64,000 nucleotides of DNA from Paraburkholderia monticola. Lineage in GTDB: Bacteria > Pseudomonadota > Gammaproteobacteria > Burkholderiales > Burkholderiaceae. The notes below the pieces were generated by a model, which made no database searches, was not told where the DNA came from, and was given only the letters and a program-made list of their open reading frames with translations. Position numbers and translations under genes: made by a program. The stretch lies in the NCBI RefSeq assembly GCF_001580545.1, contig NZ_LRBG01000022.1:310001-374000 (forward strand). The letters are read 5' to 3'. Of this stretch, positions 18,463 through 26,900 are shown piece after piece. The first letter of the stretch is position 1. Each line of letters opens with the position of its first letter.

Positions 18463-19602
18463 TTACGCGATCAGTTGTTCGAGCACGCGGCGATACACGT
18501 TCTTCAGCGGCTCGATATGGGCGACTTCGATATGTTCGTCGATCTTGTGGATGCTCGCGTTCAGCGGGCCGAACTCGATGACCTGCTGGCAGATGCGCGC
18601 GATGAAGCGGCCGTCCGAGGTGCCGCCGGTGGTCGACAGCTCGGTGTCGACGCCGGTTTCGTCCTTGATCGCCCGCGCGAGCGCGCTCGACAGGTCGCCG
18701 CGCGGCGTCAGGAACGGCAGACCGCCGACGATCCACTTCAAGTCGTAGTCGAGGCCATGTTTGTCGAGGATCGCCTGCACGCGCGCCTGCAGACCTTCCA
18801 CCGTGCTCGCCGTCGAGAAACGGAAGTTGAACATCACGTCCGCGTGGCCGGGGATCACGTTGGTCGCGCCGGTGCCGCTGTGAAGGTTCGACACCTGCCA
18901 GGTGGTCGGCGGGAAGTATTCGTTGCCGTCGTCCCAGCGCTCGGCGACGAGTTCCGCGAGCGCGGGGGCGAGCAGATGCACCGGGTTCTTCGCCAGATGC
19001 GGATAGGCGATATGGCCTTGCACGCCCTTGACGATCAGCTTGCCGGTCAGCGAGCCGCGCCGGCCGTTCTTGACCATGTCGCCGAATCGCTCGCTCGAGG
19101 TCGGCTCGCCGACGATGCAGTAGTCCATGCGCTCGCCGCGCTGCTGCAACGCTTCGACGACCTTGATGGTGCCGTCGGTGGCGGGGCCTTCTTCGTCGCT
19201 GGTGATCAGGAACGCGATCGAGCCGCGGTGCTCGGGGTGCGCCGCGACGAATTCCTCGCTCGCGACGACGAAGCCGGCGATCGACGCCTTCATGTCCGCC
19301 GCGCCGCGGCCGTACAGCTTGCCGTCGCGGTGGGTCGGCTCGAACGGCGCCGAGCGCCACTGCTCGAGCGGGCCGGTCGGCACCACGTCGGTGTGGCCGG
19401 CGAACGCGAGCAGCTTGCCTTCGGTGCCGTCGACGCCGCGTTTCACGGCCCACAGATTGGTCACGCCGTTGGATTCGATCGTCTCGTGCTCGAAGCCGAG
19501 CGCCGCGAGGCGATCGATCAGCAGACGCTGGCAATGCTGGTCGTCGGGCGTGACGGACGCGCGCGCGATCAGTTGTTCGGTAAGGGCGAGGGTGCCGGAC
19601 AT
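18463..19602 (-). CDS. dapE: Succinyl-diaminopimelate desuccinylase
   Basis: Removes succinate from N-succinyl-LL-diaminopimelate in the succinylase branch of lysine and diaminopimelate synthesis. The 379-residue M20-family dimetal hydrolase has FAGHTDVVPTGP with the first metal His and its catalytic Asp, GRGAADMKASIAGF with the bridging Asp, the catalytic Glu pair in SDEEGPA, and CIVGEPTSSE. The C-terminal HKIDEHIEVAHIEPL carries the last ligand region. The start at 19602 fits the family; the longer frame would add 22 residues. A strong terminator lies just upstream on the same strand (19630-19667), so dapE-prmB needs either readthrough or its own promoter. Confidence 0.95.
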   Translation of the reverse strand: MSGTLALTEQLIARASVTPDDQHCQRLLIDRLAALGFEHETIESNGVTNLWAVKRGVDGTEGKLLAFAGHTDVVPTGPLEQWRSAPFEPTHRDGKLYGRGAADMKASIAGFVVASEEFVAAHPEHRGSIAFLITSDEEGPATDGTIKVVEALQQRGERMDYCIVGEPTSSERFGDMVKNGRRGSLTGKLIVKGVQGHIAYPHLAKNPVHLLAPALAELVAERWDDGNEYFPPTTWQVSNLHSGTGATNVIPGHADVMFNFRFSTASTVEGLQARVQAILDKHGLDYDLKWIVGGLPFLTPRGDLSSALARAIKDETGVDTELSTTGGTSDGRFIARICQQVIEFGPLNASIHKIDEHIEVAHIEPLKNVYRRVLEQLIA

Positions 19603-19623
19603 GGATTCAGTACAAGCCACTTT

Positions 19624-19667
19624 GAAATGAAAAAATGCCGGCTCGCGGTGAGCCACCGCAGCCGGCA
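19624..19667 (-). terminator. Intrinsic terminator between the ArsC-like gene and dapE
   Basis: On the minus strand TGCCGGCT-GCGGTG (19667-19654 region) pairs with CACCGC-AGCCGGCA across a 3-base loop, a stem of 14 pairs with one bulged base, followed directly by six T (19635-19630). It lies 50 bases after the ArsC-like stop and about 30 before the dapE start. It is the strongest terminator-like structure in the dap cluster. Confidence 0.85.
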
Positions 19668-19716
19668 ACAGCTTTGAACGACGCGGCGCAATACCGCGCG
19701 TTCGATTTCCTTGCGC

Positions 19717-20082
19717 TCAGGCAAACAGCGCCGCGTACTCGTCCGCGGAAAAACCGAGCGACTTCACACGGCCGTTGACGACCAGCACCGGCCGCTTGAT
19801 CACCGACGGCTTGTGGATCATCAGCGCGATCGCGCCCGGCTGCGTTTCCGCGGCCGCCTTCATGTCGTCGGACAGCGCGCGCCACGTCGTGCCGCGGCGG
19901 TTCAGGAGCGCCTCGAGCTTGACGTCCTTGAGCCAGTCCTGCACGAGCGGCTCTGTCACGCCGGCCTTCTTGAAGTCGTGAAACTCGAACTCGACGCCGT
20001 GCTCTTCGAGCCAGACACGCGCCTTCTTCACGGTGTCGCAGTTCGGAATGCCGTAGACGACGGTTTTGGTGCCGCGCGCCAT
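19717..20082 (-). CDS. ArsC/Spx-family reductase-like protein in the dap cluster
   Basis: A thioredoxin-fold protein of 121 residues related to arsenate reductases and YffB/Spx. It starts KTVVYGIPNCDTVKKARVWL with one Cys (CxxT pattern, so no CxxC redox pair), then FHDFKKAGVTEPLVQDWL, NRRGTTWRALSD and IKRPVLVVNGRVKSLGFSADEY. Real arsenate detoxification is unlikely, because there are no ars neighbours and the site looks like the YffB group. Its ATG overlaps the dapD stop (ATGA), so it is translated with dapD. The same neighbour is seen beside dap genes in other proteobacteria; its role there is unproven. Confidence 0.85.
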   Translation of the reverse strand: MARGTKTVVYGIPNCDTVKKARVWLEEHGVEFEFHDFKKAGVTEPLVQDWLKDVKLEALLNRRGTTWRALSDDMKAAAETQPGAIALMIHKPSVIKRPVLVVNGRVKSLGFSADEYAALFA

Positions 20083-20909
20083 CAGTCGCCTCGCAGCAAC
20101 TCGTTCAGACCGACCTTCGCGCGCGTCTTCGCGTCGACCTTCTTGACGATGACCGCGCAGTACAGGCTGTGCGTGCCGTCCTTCGACGGCAGGTTGCCCG
20201 CCACCACGACCGAGCCCGCCGGAATACGGCCATACGTGACTTCGCCGGTTTCGCGGTCGTAAATCTTGGTGCTCTGGCCGAGGTACACGCCCATCGAAAT
20301 CACCGAGTTTTCCTCGACGATCACGCCTTCGACGACTTCCGAGCGCGCGCCGATGAAGCAGTTGTCTTCGATGATGACCGGGTTCGCCTGCAGCGGCTCC
20401 AGCACGCCGCCGATGCCGACGCCACCCGACAGGTGCACGTTCTTGCCGATCTGCGCGCACGAGCCGACGGTGGCCCACGTGTCGACCATCGTGCCTTCGT
20501 CGACGTACGCGCCGATGTTGGTGTACGACGGCATCAGCACGACGTTCTTCGCGATGAACGAGCCGCGGCGCGCGATCGCGGGCGGCACCACGCGAAAGCC
20601 GCCGGCGGCGAAGTCTTCAGCGGTGTAGTTCGCGAATTTCGAGGGCACCTTGTCGTAGAACTGGCTGTAGCCGCCAGCCGGCATCGGCGCGTTGTCTTCG
20701 AGGCGGAACGACAGCAGCACGGCCTTCTTCAGCCACTGGTTGACGACCCAGTCGCCGTCCTTCTTTTCGGCGACGCGCAGTGCGCCTTTATCGAGTTGCT
20801 CGATCGCGTGGGCGACGGCTTCGCGCACTTCGGCCGGCGCGGCTTTCGGCGACAGTTCGGCGCGGTTGTCCCAGGCGGTATCGATGATGCTCTGAAGTTG
20901 TTGCGACAT
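20082..20909 (-). CDS. dapD: Tetrahydrodipicolinate N-succinyltransferase
   Basis: Succinylates tetrahydrodipicolinate using succinyl-CoA, a committed step of the succinylase route to diaminopimelate. The 275-residue protein has an N-terminal helical domain (SIIDTAWDNRAELSP) and a left-handed beta-helix of hexapeptide turns: GSFIAKNVVLMPSYTNIGA, VDTWATVGSCAQIGKNVHLS and GVGIGGVLEPLQANPVIIED, then the C-terminal RAKVGLNELLRGD. The start at 20909 gives the family length. It follows dapC after 63 bases and overlaps the ArsC-like gene. Confidence 0.96.
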   Translation of the reverse strand: MSQQLQSIIDTAWDNRAELSPKAAPAEVREAVAHAIEQLDKGALRVAEKKDGDWVVNQWLKKAVLLSFRLEDNAPMPAGGYSQFYDKVPSKFANYTAEDFAAGGFRVVPPAIARRGSFIAKNVVLMPSYTNIGAYVDEGTMVDTWATVGSCAQIGKNVHLSGGVGIGGVLEPLQANPVIIEDNCFIGARSEVVEGVIVEENSVISMGVYLGQSTKIYDRETGEVTYGRIPAGSVVVAGNLPSKDGTHSLYCAVIVKKVDAKTRAKVGLNELLRGD

Positions 20910-20972
20910 ATGCGTGATTTTCTGAAGAGTTGAAGTCTGAAGAAGGGGATGCGGCGCGGGCTCCGGCTGCAC

Positions 20973-22205
20973 TCACTGGCCACTGAGCGAGCGGCAGAAT
21001 TCGACGATCCGCTGCGCGCCTTCCGTGCATTCGTCGACGTCGGCGACGAGCGCGAGGCGCACGAAATTGCGGCCGGGGTTCACGCCGTGCGCGGTGCGCG
21101 CGAGGAACGAGCCCGGCAGAACCGTCACATTATAGTCGGCGTAGAGGCGCTGGGCGAACTCGGTGTCCGTGAGGCCGGTGCGCTCGACGTTGGCCCACAG
21201 GTAGAACGCGGCGTCCGGCAGGCGCACGTCGAGCACGTCGGCGAGCATCGGCGTGACGGTCGTGAACTTCTGCAGGTACTTCGCGCGGTTCTCGCGCACG
21301 TGCGTCTCGTCGCTCCATGCGACCACGCTCGCGCTCTGGTAGACGGTGGAGAGCGCCGTGCCGTGGTACGTGCGGTACAGCAGGAACGCCTTGAGAATCG
21401 CGGGGTCGCCGGCGACGAAGCCCGAGCGCATGCCCGGCACGTTCGAGCGCTTCGACAGGCTCGACAGCATCACGAGGCGCTCGAAGCCGCGTCCGAGCTT
21501 GTGGGCCGCTTCGAGGCCGCCGAGCGGCGGGTTCGCTTCGTCGAAATAGATTTCCGAGTAGCACTCGTCCGAGGCGATCACGAAGCCGTAGCGGTCCGAC
21601 AGCGCGAACAGCTCGCGCCAGTCGTCGAGCGTGAGCACGGCGCCGGTCGGGTTGCCCGGCGAGCAGACGTACAACAGTTGGGTGCGCGCCCAGATCTCTT
21701 CCGGCACCGCCGAATAGTCGCAGGCGAAGTTGCGCGCCGGGTCGCTGTTGACGAAGTACGGCTGCGCGCCGCCGAGCAGCGCCGCGCCTTCGTAGATTTG
21801 GTAGAACGGGTTCGGACAGAGTACGATCGCAGGCTCGCCAGGCGCTTTGCCGTCGGCATCGCGGCGCGGGTCGAGCACGGTCTGCGCGAGCGCGAACAGC
21901 GCCTCGCGCGAGCCCGCCACCGGCAGCACTTCGGTGAGCGGATCGAGCGGCGGCAGGTTGTAGCGTTGCGCGACCCATCTGGCGATCGACTCGCGCAGCG
22001 GCGCCGAGCCGAGCGTGGCCGGATAGGTGGCGAGGCCGCCGAGCGAATCGATGACGGCGTCGCGGATCAGCGGCGGGGTCGGGTGTTTCGGCTCGCCGAT
22101 GCCGAAGCTGATGTGGGCGAGACCGGAAGGCGGCGTGACGTCCTTGAAAAGCACGCGCAGCTTTTCGAACGGATAGGGCTGAAGAGAGTCGAGTAGCGGA
22201 TTCAC
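20973..22205 (-). CDS. dapC: Succinyldiaminopimelate transaminase
   Basis: PLP-dependent class I/II aminotransferase converting N-succinyl-2-amino-6-ketopimelate to N-succinyl-diaminopimelate. The 410-residue protein starts NPLLDSLQPYPFEKLRVLF, as DapC does, and shows GIGEPKHPTPP, PVAGSREALFALAQ, SPGNPTGAVL, the region DECYSEIYFD, and the PLP lysine in SSLSKRSNVPGMRSGFVAGD. The GTG at 22205 is chosen because it matches the family start; the ATG at 22292 would add 29 unlike residues. It is the first gene of the leftward dapC-dapD-ArsC-like group and is divergent from the EamA transporter. Confidence 0.93.
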   Translation of the reverse strand: MNPLLDSLQPYPFEKLRVLFKDVTPPSGLAHISFGIGEPKHPTPPLIRDAVIDSLGGLATYPATLGSAPLRESIARWVAQRYNLPPLDPLTEVLPVAGSREALFALAQTVLDPRRDADGKAPGEPAIVLCPNPFYQIYEGAALLGGAQPYFVNSDPARNFACDYSAVPEEIWARTQLLYVCSPGNPTGAVLTLDDWRELFALSDRYGFVIASDECYSEIYFDEANPPLGGLEAAHKLGRGFERLVMLSSLSKRSNVPGMRSGFVAGDPAILKAFLLYRTYHGTALSTVYQSASVVAWSDETHVRENRAKYLQKFTTVTPMLADVLDVRLPDAAFYLWANVERTGLTDTEFAQRLYADYNVTVLPGSFLARTAHGVNPGRNFVRLALVADVDECTEGAQRIVEFCRSLSGQ

Positions 22206-22517
22206 GGACGAGATGGCCTGATCGGGATGGACGCGGACGAAAGGGCGGGACAACCGGACGCGCACGCCGCCGGGTGGCGGTGCATCGAACATCGAACGGC
22301 ATCCCTGCGCGCGACGGACTGACCGGCGATGAGCCGGCCGCCAGCGGCGGCGAACGGACGATTATAGCGTGGCGCGCCCGCGGCGCGGCGCCCCGCGGGC
22401 AAGGCGGGAGCGCGCGCGCGGCGCGGCAGCAATCCGCCAGGCGGCGCACCGCAGCGTCGCAGCGGGAACGGCGCGAACCCTGTATGGGGCGTGCAAAAAG
22501 AATACGCAGGAGCAGCA
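22206..22517. promoter_or_regulatory. Divergent region upstream of dapC and the EamA transporter
   Basis: No established gene. On the minus strand TATAAT (22366-22361) is a good -10 for dapC and would give a leader of about 150 bases; the matching -35 is poor. The rest is very G+C-rich with short palindromes such as CCGGC-N5-GCCGG (22323-22337) and a GCGCGC-rich stretch at 22374-22425. No strong rightward promoter is visible. Confidence 0.4.
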
Positions 22518-22712
22518 ATGTACTTTGCAGGTCAGCAGCCATCCGCTCTCGCCGGTGCGAACCCGGCGGACGGAGTCGCGAGGCGCGCGGCAAGCCGGGC
22601 AGCCGGTGGATCGGCCACGACAGCCGGCGCCGCGACGCACGGCCAAAGCGGCCAAATCGGCCGGGCCCTCGCGCGAACCATCCGCGACACCCACCGGAGC
22701 CCGGCCCCATGA
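22518..22712 (+). CDS. Possible upstream reading frame coupled to the EamA transporter
   Basis: A 64-codon frame starting MYFAGQQPSALAGANP with AGGAG five bases before its ATG, better placed than many start sites in the window. Its TGA overlaps the transporter's ATG in an ATGA arrangement. The product would be rich in Ala, Gly, Arg and Thr with no recognised domain. It may be a leader that couples translation, or chance in G+C-rich DNA. I do not recognise it. Confidence 0.25.
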   Translation: MYFAGQQPSALAGANPADGVARRAASRAAGGSATTAGAATHGQSGQIGRALARTIRDTHRSPAP

Positions 22713-23755
22713 GCAACTGGCTTCGCAACGGCTGGCCGACGCTCGCGATCATGCTGGGGGCGTCGGTCTGGGGGATGGTCTGGTATCCATTGCGCATGCT
22801 GGCCGCGCTCGGCGTGACCGGCACGGCCGCGAGCGCGCTCACGAGCGGCACCGGCTGCCTGTTCGTGCTGCTGGTGCGGCGCCGCGCGCTGAAGACCGTG
22901 CGTTGGCACTGGCTGCTGCCCGCGCTCGCGCTCGCGGCGGGCGTCACGAATCTCGGTTTCGTGTGGGGCGCGATCCACGGCCAGGTGATGCGCGTGCTGC
23001 TGCTGTTCTACCTGACGCCGGCGTGGACCGCGCTGTTCGCGCATTTCATCCTGCACGAGCGGCTCACGTGGTCGGGCGCGGCGCTGGCCGCGCTGTCGCT
23101 CGTGGGCGCGATGACGATGCTGTGGTCACCGCAGCTCGGCATCCCGGTACCCGGCAATCCCGCCGAATGGGCGGGGCTCGCCGGCGGCATGGGCTTCGCG
23201 ATGAGCAACGTGCTGATCCTGAAGACGAGCCGCGTGCTGCCCGAGATGAAGCCCGAAATGCGCACCGCGACGATCTTCGGCGGCGCGGCGCTGTTTGGCG
23301 CGCTCGCGTCGCTGTTCGAGCCGATGTCCGCGCCGCCCACCGGCGCGCATCTGGGCACCGCGGCGCTGCTCGTGCTCGGCCTCGGTCTGCTGCTTGCGTC
23401 GAACAACATGCTCGTGCAGTACGGGCTCTCGCGCGTGCCGGCCAATCGGGCGTCGATCATCATGCTGTTCGAACTCGTCGTGACGGCGTTGTCGGCGTGG
23501 CTGTTCGCCGGCGAAATCCCGGGCCCGCGCGAATGGGCCGGCGGCGCCTGCATCGTGCTCGCGTCGGCGCTGTCGAGCTGGGTGCATCGCACGAAGACGG
23601 TGCCGCCCGATCCCGCCATCGGCGACACGGATCCGCCTGACGAGCGTGACGGGGGCGAGGGCGGCGAGGGCGGCCATGGTGGCAATCCCGGCCGTGGCGA
23701 CGACAGTGCCGAGCACGAAAAGGGCGGTAAGAATCGTCCACGCGCGATGGTATGA
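22709..23755 (+). CDS. EamA/DMT-superfamily transporter
   Basis: An inner-membrane protein of 348 residues with ten predicted membrane segments in two EamA repeats; the first repeat begins LAIMLGASVWGMVWYPLRML and the second near GMGFAMSNVLILKTSRVLP. DMT-family proteins export or import small metabolites; the substrate cannot be told from sequence. A hydrophilic C-terminal tail of about 55 residues, rich in Asp, Gly and Glu (DERDGGEGGEGGHGG), follows the last segment. GGAG lies ten bases before the ATG at 22709. Its stop region overlaps a probable -10 for smc. Confidence 0.85.
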   Translation: MSNWLRNGWPTLAIMLGASVWGMVWYPLRMLAALGVTGTAASALTSGTGCLFVLLVRRRALKTVRWHWLLPALALAAGVTNLGFVWGAIHGQVMRVLLLFYLTPAWTALFAHFILHERLTWSGAALAALSLVGAMTMLWSPQLGIPVPGNPAEWAGLAGGMGFAMSNVLILKTSRVLPEMKPEMRTATIFGGAALFGALASLFEPMSAPPTGAHLGTAALLVLGLGLLLASNNMLVQYGLSRVPANRASIIMLFELVVTALSAWLFAGEIPGPREWAGGACIVLASALSSWVHRTKTVPPDPAIGDTDPPDERDGGEGGEGGHGGNPGRGDDSAEHEKGGKNRPRAMV

Positions 23756-23938
23756 TTCCCCCTCATTAGCCGGCGCGTGCGCACCTGCGGGTGCCTCGGA
23801 TGTGCATGAGCGCATGTGACCGGCGCCAAAAATGCGAAGGCTCGCGAGGTTGCGTGGGGCGTCCCGCCGTGGCGGTGAACGACCGGTGCAACCTCGCGAG
23901 CCACCTACCACTCTCTCTTTTCAAACAGCGAAATCGCC
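23749..23938 (+). promoter_or_regulatory. smc promoter and leader with a 15-bp perfect inverted repeat
   Basis: TATGAT at 23751-23756, preceded by TG one base earlier, is an extended -10 overlapping the transporter stop codon. It would give an smc leader of about 175 bases. Within it GGCTCGCGAGGTTGC (23839-23853) is the exact reverse complement of GCAACCTCGCGAGCC (23888-23902), with a 34-base spacer. The right arm ends 36 bases before the GTG start of smc. The arms would form a strong hairpin in RNA; no T-run follows, so it is not an intrinsic terminator. Confidence 0.55.
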
Positions 23939-26900
23939 GTGCGGCTCACCTCGATCAAACTCGCTGGCTTCAAATCCTTCGTCGATCCCACGCACTTCCA
24001 GGTCCCCGGCCAGCTAGTCGGCGTGGTCGGACCGAACGGGTGCGGCAAATCCAACATCATCGACGCCGTGCGCTGGGTGCTCGGCGAATCGCGCGCATCG
24101 GAACTGCGCGGCGAGTCGATGCAGGACGTGATCTTCAACGGCTCGACCGCCCGCAAGCCCGGCAGCCGCGCGAGCGTCGAACTCGTGTTCGACAACGCGG
24201 ACGGCCGCGCCGCCGGCCAGTGGGGTCAGTATGCGGAGATCGCCGTGAAGCGCGTGCTGACGCGCGACGGCACCTCGAGCTACTACATCAACAACCTGCC
24301 GGCACGGCGCCGCGACATCCAGGACATCTTCCTCGGCACCGGGCTCGGGCCGCGCGCGTACGCGATCATCGGGCAGGGCATGATCGCGCGGCTGATCGAG
24401 GCGAAGCCCGAAGAGCTGCGCGTGTTCCTCGAAGAAGCCGCCGGCGTGTCGAAGTACAAGGAACGCCGCCGCGAGACCGAGAACCGTTTGCACGACACGC
24501 GCGAGAACCTGACGCGCGTCGAGGACATCGTCCGCGAGCTCGGTGCGAATCTCGAGAAGCTGGAAGGCCAGGCGGTCGTCGCGACGCGTTATCGCGAGTT
24601 GCAAGGCGACGGCGAGGAAAAGCAGCGTCTGTTGTGGCTGTTGCGCAAGAACGAGGCGGCCGGCGAGCAGCAGCGCCAGCAACGCGCGATCGAACAGGCG
24701 CAGATCGACCTCGAAGCGCAAACGGCGAGGCTGCGCGAAGTCGAATTGGAACTCGAAACGCTGCGCGTCGCGCACTATTCGGCGAGCGACGCGATGCAGG
24801 GCGCACAGGGCGCGTTGTACGAAGCGAACGCCGAAGTGAGCCGGCTCGAGGCCGAGATCCGCTTCATCGTCGAATCGCGTAATCGCGCGCAGGCGCAGAT
24901 CGCCGCGCTCACCGCGCAGCGCGAGCAGTGGCAAGCGCAAGCCGACAAGGCGCAGGACGATATCGCCGACGCCGAGGAGCAACTGGCCGTCGCCGAGGAA
25001 AAAGCCGTGCTCGCCGAAGAGGACGCGGCCGCGAAGCACGACGCGCTGCCCGCGCTCGAAGCGCGCTGGCGCGACGCCCAGGCGGAACTGAATACCGAGC
25101 GTGGCGGGATCGCTCAGACCGAGCAGGCCCTGAAGCTCGAAGCCGCGCATCAGCGTAACGCCGATCAGCAGTTGCAGCAGTTGCAGCAGCGCCATGAGCG
25201 GCTGAAATCGGAAGAGGGCGGCCTCGACGCGCCTGACGAAGCGCAGCTCGAGGAGTTGCGCATGCAGCTCGCCGAGCACGAGGAAATCCTGCACGACGCG
25301 CAGGGGCGCCTCGCCGACGCGCAGGAAACGCTGCCGCGCCTCGATGGCGAACGCCGCGCCGCGCAGGAGCGCGTGCAGACCGAAAGCGCACAGATCCATC
25401 AGCTCGACGCACGCCTCGCCGCGCTGAAGCAACTGCAGGAAAACGTGCAGACCGAAGGCAAGATCCAGCCGTGGCTCGACAAGCACGAGCTCGGCAGCCT
25501 GCCGCGTCTGTGGAAGAAGCTGCACGTCGAGGCCGGTTGGGAAACCGCGCTCGAAGCCGTGCTGCGTGAGCGCCTCGCCGCGCTCGAAGTGTCGAATCTC
25601 GACTGGGTCAAGGCGTTCGCGACCGACGCGCCACCGGCCAAGCTCGCGTTCTACGCCCCGCCGGCAGCCGGTCATCCGGCCCCGGCGGCGGGCGCGCTGC
25701 GGCCGCTGCTGTCGCTCGTGCGCATCGAGGACGCCGGCATCCGCGCGGTGCTGAACGACTGGCTCGGCCTCTCGTTCGTCGCCGACGACCTGCAGCAGGC
25801 GCTATCCATGCGCGCGCAGTTGCCCGAGGGCGGCGCGTTCGTCGTGAAGGCGGGCCATGTGGTCACGCGTGTCGGCGTGCAGTTGTACGCGGCCGATTCC
25901 GAGCAGGCCGGCATGCTCGCCCGTCAGCAGGAAATCGAAAATCTCGGCCGTCAGGTGCGTGCGCAGGCCTTGCTCGCCGACGAGGCAAAGGCCGCCGCGA
26001 TCCGTGCCGAAGCCGCGCACACGCAGGCCGCGCAGGCGCTCGCCGAGATGCGCCAGCAGACCGAACGCGCGACGCAGCGCGTGCACGCGTTGCAGATGGA
26101 TGTGCTGAAGCTCACCCAGGCGCACGAGCGCTACACGCAGCGCAGCACGCAGATTCGCGAGGAACTCGAAGAGATCGCCGCTCAGATCGACGAGCAGCGC
26201 GCGCTGCGCGCGGAATCGGAAGCGAACTTCGAGCGCCACGACGGCGAGCTCGCGGAATTGCAGGCGCGCTTCGAAGATCACCAGCTCGCATTCGAAGCAC
26301 TCGACGAAGAACTGACGACCGCCCGCGGCGGAGCACGCGATCTCGATCGCGCCGCCACCGACGCGCGCTTCGCCGCGCGCAACATGGCGAACCGCATCGA
26401 CGAGTTGAAGCGCAGCATTCAGGTCGCGCATGAGCAGAGCGAGCGCGTCGCGGGCGCGCTCGAAGACGCGCGAGCCGAACTCGAAACGATCAATCAGCAG
26501 ACCGCGCACACCGGCCTGCAGGACGCGCTCGACATCCGCACCGCGAAGGAAGAAGCGCTGCGCGCCGCGCGCGTCGAACTCGACGACCTGACCGCGAAGC
26601 TGCGCTCGGCCGACGAAACCCGCCTTGCCGCCGAACGCGCGTTGCAGCCGCTGCGCGATCGCATCAACGAATTGCAGTTGAAGGAGCAGGCCGCGCGCAT
26701 CAGCGGCGAGCAGTTCGTCGAGCAGCTCTCGGAAGCGGGTGTCGACGAGGCCGAATTGCAAGCCAAGCTGACGCCGGACATGAAGCCGTCGTACCTGCAA
26801 GGCGAAGTCACGCGCATCAACAACGCGATCATCGCGCTCGGGCCGGTCAACATGGCCGCGCTCGACGAGCTGAAGGCCGCGTCCGAGCGCAAGAGCTTCC

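Noticed and set aside
24014..25675. A 553-codon frame antisense to smc, with similar ones antisense to bamA (45604-47964), ppsA (55557-58046), glnD (34271-36640) and ligA (29045-31129)
   Set aside because: These follow from the strong G/C third-position bias, which removes stop codons from an antisense frame. The products are Arg-, Val- and Asp-rich with no domain, and the sense strand encodes well-known proteins.
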